Positions 7,307-12,572 of a stretch of 12,572 bases of DNA are shown here, piece by piece (the stretch's first letter is position 1; every line of letters begins with the position of its first letter). This DNA comes from CAZSPL01 sp964608735. Lineage in GTDB: Bacteria; JAJVIF01; JAPKYR01; CAZSPL01. The notes beneath the pieces are model-generated. The model ran no database searches. It was not told where the DNA came from and worked only from the letters and a program-made list of their open reading frames with translations. The stretch lies in NCBI GenBank assembly GCA_964608735.1, contig CAZSPL010000108.1, positions 1 through 12,572 of the forward strand. Reading direction: 5' to 3'. Position numbers and translations under genes: made by a program.

Positions 7307-7335
7307 ATTTTATTAAACGCTCCTTTTAATGTCAA
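7307..7335 (-). promoter_or_regulatory. Sigma70-type promoter for the MoaD-AOR gene group
   Basis: Read on the minus strand, a perfect -35 box TTGACA (7330-7335) is followed, after exactly 17 bases, by TAAAAT (7307-7312), five of six matches to the -10 consensus. It lies in the 78-base gap after the gamma subunit stop and before the MoaD-like gene. Transcription would start near 7300. It would let the AOR genes and those after them be expressed separately from the 2-oxoacid oxidoreductase genes. A second TATAAT at 7260-7265 has a TTGATA upstream but with a 20-base spacer, so it is weaker. This is a sequence match only. Confidence 0.6.
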
Positions 7336-7369
7336 ACCGGGCATTTCGGGCGTGGCTGCCATTGTGATG

Positions 7370-7897
7370 TCACTTGCCGGCAAATTCCACACCGAACCTG
7401 TATGCCTCGATGTTCACCGTGGCGGTGCCTTCGGGCACGACATTGGCGATGGCTTCCTCGATGGTCGCATTGTCGAGTATGCCCACCAACCCGTTCAGCA
7501 AACCTATCATGATGATATTGGCGAGGATATCCCGCCCGAACTTGTGATGCGCGGTATCCACTGCGCTCAGCGCGTGCGCCCGGAAGGGCTTCGGTGAATC
7601 ATCGAGGAGCACCAGGTCTTTGTCGTAGATGAGCGTGCCGCCTTCCTTCAGCAATGATAGAAATTTATCCGCAGCCTGCTGTGAGAGAGCGACGAGGACA
7701 TCGAACCGGTCCGGCTCGAGTTCGTGGATGGCTTCATCCGAAATCGTCACGTCGGAATAACATGTCCCGCCTCGCGACGCCGACCCGTACGCCTGGTTCT
7801 GGAGCACATTCCGCCCGGCGATGCTGCTCGCTTCGCCCATTATCCGCCCGGCTACGAGGATCCCCTGTCCGCCGAATCCGCAGAAGCGTATGTTCAC
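7370..7897 (-). CDS. korC: 2-oxoacid:ferredoxin oxidoreductase, gamma subunit
   Basis: At 175 aa this is the usual length for a free gamma subunit of the pyruvate/2-oxoglutarate ferredoxin oxidoreductase family. The N-terminal FGGQGILVAG motif and the segment QAYGSASRGGTCYSDV (35-50) are diagnostic; the RGG at 42-44 is typical of gamma domains. The subunit forms part of the CoA- and 2-oxoacid-handling core together with the alpha subunit. It starts with GTG, overlapping the beta subunit stop (GTGA), with a GGAGG box about 8 bases upstream, so it is translated in step with beta. It ends about 35 bases before a promoter that seems to drive the following AOR genes. The substrate cannot be told from the sequence; 2-oxoglutarate is the default for this subunit arrangement, with other 2-oxoacids possible. 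Confidence 0.9.
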   Translation of the reverse strand: MNIRFCGFGGQGILVAGRIMGEASSIAGRNVLQNQAYGSASRGGTCYSDVTISDEAIHELEPDRFDVLVALSQQAADKFLSLLKEGGTLIYDKDLVLLDDSPKPFRAHALSAVDTAHHKFGRDILANIIMIGLLNGLVGILDNATIEEAIANVVPEGTATVNIEAYRFGVEFAGK

Positions 7898-8757
7898 AGC
7901 GACGCCTCCTTCTCACGGATCAGCGCGCGAAGGTCATCCGTAAGCTCCGGCCGGTGCCGCTCGAACATCTTCCCGACGATGAATTTGCCGTCGAGCTCAT
8001 CCTCGGCCATGCTCTTCGCCTTTTTAACCGGGACCGAATTCTCGCGGAAATATTTTATGAAATCGACCGCCGTACGCATCTTCACGGATTTGCCGTAGCT
8101 CACCGGGCACTGGGAGATTATCTCGATGAAGCTGAATCCCTTCACCTGCAGGGCTTCCTTCATCGCGTTCTTCAACTGGAATGCGTGATATGTCGTCCAT
8201 CGCGCGCAGTAATTCGCACCCGCTGCGCTCACGAGTTCGGCGATGTTGAACGGGTGCTCCATGCATCCGTGCGGGCTTGTCGTCGTGCGAGTGCCCTTCG
8301 GCGTCGTCGGGGCGACCTGCCCGCCGGTCATGCCGTAGATGAAGTTGTTCACGAGGAACACCGTCAGGCCGATATTCCGCCGCGCGGCATGGATGAGGTG
8401 ATTCCCGCCGATTCCCACGAGGTCGCCGTCCCCGGCGATAACCACGACATGCATGTCCGGCTTCATCACCTTGACCCCGGTCGCGAACGCGATGGCGCGC
8501 CCGTGGGTGGTGTGAAGCGTATCGGCGAGGAAATAGGGGCTCGGTATCCAGGATGAACATCCGATGCCGGTGACATGCACGATGTTTTTCGTATCGATAT
8601 TCAGCTCGTGGATGGCATGAGTGTAGGCGTTCAGCACCGTCCCGCCGCCGCATCCGACGCAGAATATCGTGGGAATAATCTGCCGTCGAAGAAACGGAAA
8701 CATCGGGTGGCGGTGAGTTCCAGCCTGATCAGGTTTATTTTCACTCGCTTGAGTCAT
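7894..8757 (-). CDS. korB: 2-oxoacid:ferredoxin oxidoreductase, beta (thiamine diphosphate) subunit
   Basis: This subunit binds thiamine diphosphate and the proximal [4Fe-4S] cluster and carries out 2-oxoacid decarboxylation to acyl-CoA. Counting from the ATG at 8757 (287 aa), the probable cluster cysteines are C33 and C36 in FCVGCG, C67 in GIGCSS and C217 in SQCPVSYG. The thiamine-binding motif is GDGD (109-112) through to NN (137-138), followed by IYGMTGGQ. I prefer this ATG to an in-frame GTG at 8793. The extra twelve residues would be encoded inside an inverted repeat and are not family-like, while the family core starts near HPMFPFLRR at residue 17. Neither start has a strong ribosome site. 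The cluster loop has VGCG where PGCG is usual. The gene lies 66 bases after the alpha stop and overlaps gamma by four bases. Confidence 0.9.
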   Translation of the reverse strand: MTQASENKPDQAGTHRHPMFPFLRRQIIPTIFCVGCGGGTVLNAYTHAIHELNIDTKNIVHVTGIGCSSWIPSPYFLADTLHTTHGRAIAFATGVKVMKPDMHVVVIAGDGDLVGIGGNHLIHAARRNIGLTVFLVNNFIYGMTGGQVAPTTPKGTRTTTSPHGCMEHPFNIAELVSAAGANYCARWTTYHAFQLKNAMKEALQVKGFSFIEIISQCPVSYGKSVKMRTAVDFIKYFRENSVPVKKAKSMAEDELDGKFIVGKMFERHRPELTDDLRALIREKEASL

Positions 8758-8784
8758 TTTACATAAACAAATTGCATCTGGTGC

Positions 8785-8816
8785 CACGGGCACGCGAGTC
8801 TTCGAGCTTGCCCGTG
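8785..8816. repeat. Palindromic intergenic repeat, copy B
   Basis: Perfect 8-bp arms CACGGGCA (8785-8792) and TGCCCGTG (8809-8816) enclose 16 bases. On the minus strand it begins 7 bases after the alpha subunit stop and covers the alternative GTG start of beta. Its right side, AGCTTG-C-CCGTGTCTT, matches the right side of copy A near 10296-10311 at all but one base. It may act as a 3' hairpin that protects mRNA or weakly ends transcription between alpha and beta, or be a REP-like dispersed element. Confidence 0.6.
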
Positions 8817-8823
8817 TCTTTCG

Positions 8824-10008
8824 CTACATCAATAACACCGGTTCCCTGCGTGCCAGTTCGGGGTTCTTGATCCGCCCGTATATCTCATCCACCGAATGCA
8901 CGATTCCCCCGATTTTCCCAATCCTCAGCACATCGATATTCACGAACCGCTCTATCTCGCGCGCGACCTGCCCGAGGTTCATCTCCGCGATAAGAAGCTG
9001 CTTCACATTCGGCGGCAACTCCCTGAACAGCCTGTCCGGAAACGGCCAGATGTTCTGGAGCCTCACGAAACCGACCTTGATGCCTTCCTCCCGGGCTTTC
9101 AGGACCGCGCCCATCGACGGACGCGCAGTGCATCCGAAGCTGACCACGGCGATGTCGCAATCGTCGAGGAAAAATGTCTCGAACCGCTCGAGTTCCCCGC
9201 GGCAGTTGTCTATCTTGCGGTAATAGCGGGTAACCAGTCGTTCGTGGACATCGCGCGATTCGACGTCGCGCATCCCGTTGGCCTTGTGGGTCGAGCCGGT
9301 GATATGCACGTTGCGACAATCGCCTATCTCGATCATCCCGGGATTATCAATCCCGCCGAATGCATCCTCCCCCTCAAATGCCTTCCTCCTCGGCTCGCGA
9401 TGCACATCGGCAAAATCAGGGAAGACGACCGGCTCGCGTATATGTCCGACTTCGCCGTCCATCAGGAGTATCACCGGGTGGCGGTACTTCTCGGCAAGGT
9501 TGAATGCGTCTATCGTGAAATCGAAACATTCCTGCACCGACGAGGGTGACAGCGCGATCGTCTCGTGGTCGCCGTGGGTACCCCATCGCGCCTGCAGGAC
9601 ATCCCCCTGCGCGGGTTTTGTCGCCTGACCGGTGGACGGTCCGGAGCGCTGGACATCGACGATGACAACCGGGGTTTCGGTCATCACCGCATATCCGAGA
9701 TGCTCCATCATCAGCGAGAATCCCGGCCCCGATGTGGCGGTCATTCCCTTGCCGCCCGCCCAGATAGCGCCGATTACGGCCGCAAGCGATGCCAACTCGT
9801 CCTCGAACTGAATGCAATACCCGCCCACGAACGGCATCTCATAGCTCAGCACCTCGCCGATTTCGCTCGCCGGGGTGATGGGATAATTGCCGAAGAAATC
9901 GCATCCCGCGAACAGCGCGCCCCATGCGCAGGCCTCGTCGCCGAGGATGAAGCGCCGCTTCCCGGCGAAACGTGCGAGATATTTCGCGCGCATCTCACTC
10001 GGTTTCAT
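8824..10008 (-). CDS. korA: 2-oxoacid:ferredoxin oxidoreductase, alpha subunit (KorA type)
   Basis: The protein has 394 aa, as expected for a KorA-like alpha subunit. Visible family motifs are NYPITPASEIGE (41-52), SGPGFSLMMEHLGYAVMTE (93-111) and DVQRSGPSTGQAT (118-130). These are the thiamine-pyrimidine and substrate-pocket regions shared by 2-oxoglutarate and 2-oxoisovalerate ferredoxin oxidoreductases. The C-terminal transketolase-like domain includes AVVSFGCTARP and the loop LIAEMNLGQVAREIERF. With the ferredoxin, beta and gamma genes it makes a complete four-gene enzyme that yields acyl-CoA, CO2 and reduced ferredoxin, or works in reverse. The ATG at 10008 lies inside the end of the ferredoxin gene (14-base overlap), with a GAGGAG box about 11 bases before it. 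Another ATG at 9993 is possible. A palindromic repeat follows the stop. Confidence 0.91.
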   Translation of the reverse strand: MKPSEMRAKYLARFAGKRRFILGDEACAWGALFAGCDFFGNYPITPASEIGEVLSYEMPFVGGYCIQFEDELASLAAVIGAIWAGGKGMTATSGPGFSLMMEHLGYAVMTETPVVIVDVQRSGPSTGQATKPAQGDVLQARWGTHGDHETIALSPSSVQECFDFTIDAFNLAEKYRHPVILLMDGEVGHIREPVVFPDFADVHREPRRKAFEGEDAFGGIDNPGMIEIGDCRNVHITGSTHKANGMRDVESRDVHERLVTRYYRKIDNCRGELERFETFFLDDCDIAVVSFGCTARPSMGAVLKAREEGIKVGFVRLQNIWPFPDRLFRELPPNVKQLLIAEMNLGQVAREIERFVNIDVLRIGKIGGIVHSVDEIYGRIKNPELARREPVLLM

Positions 10009-10213
10009 GGCAGGCGAACTCCTCGCGGAATATGGCGAAATCGGGGCAGATGATTTCGCACAGGCGGCAGCATACGCAATCGCCGGCGCATTTCACCACG
10101 GGGATATAATAGCCGCGGCGGTTTATGGTCACGGAAATCTCCAGCACGCCCTTGGGGCATACCTCGATGCAGATTCCGCATCCTTTGCACATATCTTCAT
10201 CGATGATAATCAT
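9995..10213 (-). CDS. korD: 2[4Fe-4S] ferredoxin, delta subunit of the 2-oxoacid oxidoreductase
   Basis: This 72-aa ferredoxin has two complete cluster motifs: C9-C12-C15-C19 followed by Pro20, and C46-C49-C52-C56 followed by Pro57. Two further cysteines (C42 and C48) flank the second site. The spacing between the two sites is enlarged by about ten residues (ISVTINRRGYYIPVV), as is common in delta subunits of four-subunit 2-oxoacid oxidoreductases. It should carry electrons from the alpha-beta core to an external acceptor, here plausibly the NuoG/GltD-like flavoprotein encoded just upstream. It starts with ATG after a gap of about 100 bases that contains an inverted repeat; the ribosome site is weak. 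The end overlaps korA by 14 bases, which supports a single complex. Confidence 0.88.
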   Translation of the reverse strand: MIIIDEDMCKGCGICIEVCPKGVLEISVTINRRGYYIPVVKCAGDCVCCRLCEIICPDFAIFREEFACHETE

Positions 10214-10247
10214 TCACTAATCCATGTATCACACACAATCCGGGTGG

Positions 10248-10307
10248 CACGGACAAGCGGTACATCATGGCAAATCTTACGCGTCACTCTCCGCAAGCTT
10301 GTCCGTG
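10248..10307. repeat. Palindromic intergenic repeat, copy A
   Basis: Perfect 11-bp arms CACGGACAAGC (10248-10258) and GCTTGTCCGTG (10297-10307) enclose 38 bases. On the minus strand the element begins 6 bases after the stop of the NuoG/GltD-like gene and ends 34 bases before the ferredoxin start. The arms are related to those of copy B 1.4 kb away. There is no T-run after the stem, so it is not a standard intrinsic terminator. It fills most of the longest non-coding gap in the window. Confidence 0.6.
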
Positions 10308-10313
10308 TCTTGC

Positions 10314-12572
10314 CTAAAACAAATCATCCAGGTCATCCTCCCCCTCGCCGGGAGGCATCTCGCCGTATGCTTTCAAGTAACTCTGTATCAACTCGCTTTC
10401 GCGCTTCGAATAAAATTTATCCTCTTCATACAGCAGGAATCTTGCTTTCTCGGATGTCTCCAGTATTCCCATCAATGCTTCGCGAAGGTTGGTGACTCCC
10501 TTGATGGCATAGACCTTCTTATCTTCATCGAGAAGCTGATATACGCCTTCCTCTTCGGGAATCGTGCCGATGTTCTCCTCATTGAATTCCAGCCATGGCT
10601 CCGGCGGCATGCACGAATGCGCGAGCATCAATCTCAAATCGCACCGAAGGCATCGCTCGGCTTCGAGCCGTGCATCATCCGCTGGATAAACCTTCTCGAC
10701 AATTTCGAATGACGCGACTGCTTCGGCAGGCGGCAGCTTGAGCTTCTCGATACGCTTGTAATCGCAGAATCCCTCAAGCTCACCGAGGACGGTTTCCGGC
10801 TCGGTATCATCAATCAGCCTGAACCCGATGTCCCCGTCGCCGCCGAGGTGTTTATCCATCGACGATGCCGCCTTCTTCCCATGCGCGACGGCATCTATCA
10901 CCGATGCCGGCCCGGAAACGACCTCGCCTCCCGCGAAAACTCCCTTGACCGATGTCTCCAGCGTGTCGACATCCGCTTTGATTGTGCCGCCCGGATTGAG
11001 CTTGATGCCTGCATCCGCGAGGAAATCGAGTACCGGCTCCTGCCCGATGGCGATGAGCACCCGGCCCGCATCCTGCGATGTGGTAGTCGTATCATCAAAC
11101 CTGGGGTCGAACACACATTCCTCGTTGAATACGGCTGTGCACTTGCGGAAATCAACCCGCTCGACTTTGCCCTCTCCCGCGATGAGCGACGGTCCCCATC
11201 CGGCGTGTATCGAGACTCCCTCTGCTATCGCTTCCTCGATTTCCCACTCATGGGCGGGCATTTCATCGCGCTCTTCGAGGCAGCAAAGATGCACCTCAGC
11301 CGGATTCATTCGCACAGCCGTACGGGCGACATCGATGGCGACATTCCCCCCGCCGATAATGACGACCTTCTCTCCGTCGAGTGAATATTTATTCTCACCC
11401 GATGCAAGGGACTTCAGCAATTCGAGGCCCTGGATTACGCCGGGAAGGTCGACGCCATCAGACCGAAGACGCTTGTCACGTCGCGCGCCGGCGGCGATGT
11501 AAACGGCATCGTATTCATTCCGTAATTTATCGAATGGGATATCCTTACCGATTTCAGTGCCGGGCTTGAATTCGACCCCGATGTCGGCTATGTCCCGCAC
11601 ATCCTCATCCAGCGCATCCTTAAGCAGACGGAATGCAGGGATGCCGTTGCGAATCCATCCACCGGTTTTGCTCTGCGAATCGAATATCGTGACTTCGTGC
11701 CCTTTCAGCTTCAGATACCACGCGGCGGTCAATCCCGCGGGTCCCGCGCCTATAATCGCGACCTTTTTCCCGGTGGGTGGATTTGGCTTAAGCGTGTCCT
11801 TCCATAAGAGTTTGTCGGCGCATTCGACTGCCGCTCGTTTCAGGTCGCATATTGCAATCGGTTCATTCAATTCATTTCTAAGACATGCTTCTTCGCATGG
11901 ATGAAAACATATCTGCCCGAGGACGCGGGGCAGGGGGACTGATTCGCGTATCACAGCCTCGGCCCGTGCGAATTCTCCGCGCCTGATTTCGCGCAGGTAT
12001 CTCGGGATATCTATATGCGCGGGGCATGCATCGGTACATTTTGAAACCCGCCTGCCGTCGATACGCGGGTCTTCGAACATCAGCCTCAGCGACCCGGTGG
12101 GACATACTTCGACACAGCTCAGGCAGAATTTGCATCCCGATTCCTTCGCGTCCGGTTCTTTCATGCCGACCAGCGGTTCGCCGCGCTCGTCGAAAACGAA
12201 CCCTATTGCATCTGCCTTGCGCACTTCGCGGCACATGCGCACGCATCGCAGGCATCCGATGCACAGGTTGTAGTCGCGAAGGTAAAGCGGCTCGTTCTCG
12301 ATAATCGGGAGATTCCCCGGATGATACCGCTGCGTATCATCGGGCACTTTCACGAATTCCGCGACGAACCTCAGCTCGCACGTGTGAAAAATCGGGCAGC
12401 ATCGTTCGGCCTTGTCGACATCGGTGGAGCATGGTTCGAGGGCGCATCCGAGACGCTGCGCGCACTGGATGCACATATGCGGATGCCGCGCGAAGATGAC
12501 CTTCATCCGCTCGCGGCGTTTCGCGTCGATTGCGGGATTCGATGAAACGATTTTCATCCCGTCTTCAGCGGG
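10314..12572 (-). CDS. NuoG-like/GltD-like iron-sulfur flavoprotein, putative ferredoxin:NAD(P)+ oxidoreductase (5' end beyond window)
   Basis: The protein probably enters from outside the window. The first visible codons read PAEDGMKI, the motif that links a [2Fe-2S] domain to the next domain in NuoG and [FeFe] hydrogenases. The ATG at 12557 (747 aa) would therefore be internal. Numbered from that Met, the domains are: a His-Cys3 cluster site H25-C29-C32-C38 with extra cysteines at 43-60; two [4Fe-4S] sites, C99-C102-C105-C109 and C142-C145-C148-C152; a GltD-type iron-sulfur helical region with cysteines 174, 178, 217, 221 and 225; FAD binding GAGPAG at 270-275; NAD(P) binding GGGNVA at 402-407; and FAGGEVV near 541. 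A C-terminal domain from about 665 resembles a degenerate GIY-YIG fold. The protein should move electrons between ferredoxin and NAD(P)H in the cytoplasm, serving the 2-oxoacid oxidoreductase downstream. Glutamate synthase is ruled out by the lack of GltA and by the extra clusters. Confidence 0.85.
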   Translation of the reverse strand, partial: PAEDGMKIVSSNPAIDAKRRERMKVIFARHPHMCIQCAQRLGCALEPCSTDVDKAERCCPIFHTCELRFVAEFVKVPDDTQRYHPGNLPIIENEPLYLRDYNLCIGCLRCVRMCREVRKADAIGFVFDERGEPLVGMKEPDAKESGCKFCLSCVEVCPTGSLRLMFEDPRIDGRRVSKCTDACPAHIDIPRYLREIRRGEFARAEAVIRESVPLPRVLGQICFHPCEEACLRNELNEPIAICDLKRAAVECADKLLWKDTLKPNPPTGKKVAIIGAGPAGLTAAWYLKLKGHEVTIFDSQSKTGGWIRNGIPAFRLLKDALDEDVRDIADIGVEFKPGTEIGKDIPFDKLRNEYDAVYIAAGARRDKRLRSDGVDLPGVIQGLELLKSLASGENKYSLDGEKVVIIGGGNVAIDVARTAVRMNPAEVHLCCLEERDEMPAHEWEIEEAIAEGVSIHAGWGPSLIAGEGKVERVDFRKCTAVFNEECVFDPRFDDTTTTSQDAGRVLIAIGQEPVLDFLADAGIKLNPGGTIKADVDTLETSVKGVFAGGEVVSGPASVIDAVAHGKKAASSMDKHLGGDGDIGFRLIDDTEPETVLGELEGFCDYKRIEKLKLPPAEAVASFEIVEKVYPADDARLEAERCLRCDLRLMLAHSCMPPEPWLEFNEENIGTIPEEEGVYQLLDEDKKVYAIKGVTNLREALMGILETSEKARFLLYEEDKFYSKRESELIQSYLKAYGEMPPGEGEDDLDDLF

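Noticed and set aside
7295..7359. A short minus-strand reading frame of about 24 codons starting ATG GCA GCC in the gap after the gamma subunit
   Set aside because: It has no ribosome site and it covers the promoter -35 and -10 boxes. A leader peptide is possible but unsupported.
7654..8556. A 300-codon plus-strand frame across the beta and gamma subunit genes
   Set aside because: It runs antisense to two genes with diagnostic motifs and a four-base overlap, so it is not credible as a gene.
8758..8793. A twelve-residue N-terminal extension of the beta subunit from a GTG
   Set aside because: The bases belong partly to the palindromic repeat, the residues do not resemble the family, and the ATG at 8757 gives the normal length. 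I keep it only as an alternative.
10214..10313. A classical intrinsic terminator or a promoter in front of the ferredoxin gene
   Set aside because: The stem has a long loop and no T-run, and I found no convincing -35/-10 pair, so it is reported only as a repeat.
10314..12557. Calling the large flavoprotein a glutamate synthase small subunit
   Set aside because: It has NuoG-like cluster domains before the GltD-like half, and no glutamate synthase large subunit is nearby.

Overview
This window is one block of twelve co-oriented genes, all on the minus strand and so transcribed from high to low coordinates, with almost no non-coding space. The content points to an anaerobic bacterium that relies on low-potential iron-sulfur and tungsten (or molybdenum) enzymology. 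I see seven [4Fe-4S]-rich or flavin redox proteins, a 2-oxoacid:ferredoxin oxidoreductase, a tungsten aldehyde oxidoreductase-type enzyme and CoA-thioester chemistry. There are no oxygen-linked enzymes, tRNA or rRNA genes, transposases or CRISPR repeats. Base composition looks fairly GC-rich and even along the window, with no sign of a recent insertion. I cannot name the organism.

Layout in transcription order. (1) From the right edge to 10314: a large iron-sulfur flavoprotein joining a NuoG-like N-terminal half to a GltD/NfnB-like FAD/NAD(P) half. Its 5' end is cut by the window edge. (2) 10213-7370: a four-subunit 2-oxoacid:ferredoxin oxidoreductase in the order delta (ferredoxin), alpha, beta, gamma. 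(3) A short gap holding a good sigma70-type promoter (7307-7335) and small hairpins. (4) 7291-3238: a MoaD-like sulfur carrier, an FAD/NAD oxidoreductase, a tungsten AOR-family catalytic subunit and a four-cluster ferredoxin. This matches the gene set aorD-aorC-aorB-aorA described for the NAD-linked aldehyde oxidoreductase of Aromatoleum aromaticum. (5) 3204-45: a ketopantoate reductase-family protein, a BamA/Oah-like crotonase carrying a C-terminal zinc ribbon, and a zinc-dependent medium-chain alcohol dehydrogenase. A hairpin at the left edge may end the transcript.

How the genes may work together (inference): the last three genes look like catabolic enzymes for a cyclic or branched CoA thioester or alcohol. 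The AOR module would convert an aldehyde and a carboxylic acid, or reduce a CoA-activated ring if it is BamB-like. The 2-oxoacid oxidoreductase would make or use reduced ferredoxin, and the NuoG/GltD flavoprotein would exchange ferredoxin electrons with NAD(P)H. Putting a Had-like dehydrogenase beside an Oah/BamA-like hydrolase together with KOR genes recalls benzoyl-CoA degradation clusters. However, no BcrABCD, no BamD-I set, no dienoyl-CoA hydratase and no CoA ligase are present here. The substrate is therefore unknown, and this could be a variant pathway.

Two copies of a related palindromic repeat (about 8785-8816 and 10248-10307) sit just after stop codons on either side of the delta-alpha gene pair. 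No stretch over 300 bases lacks a gene.
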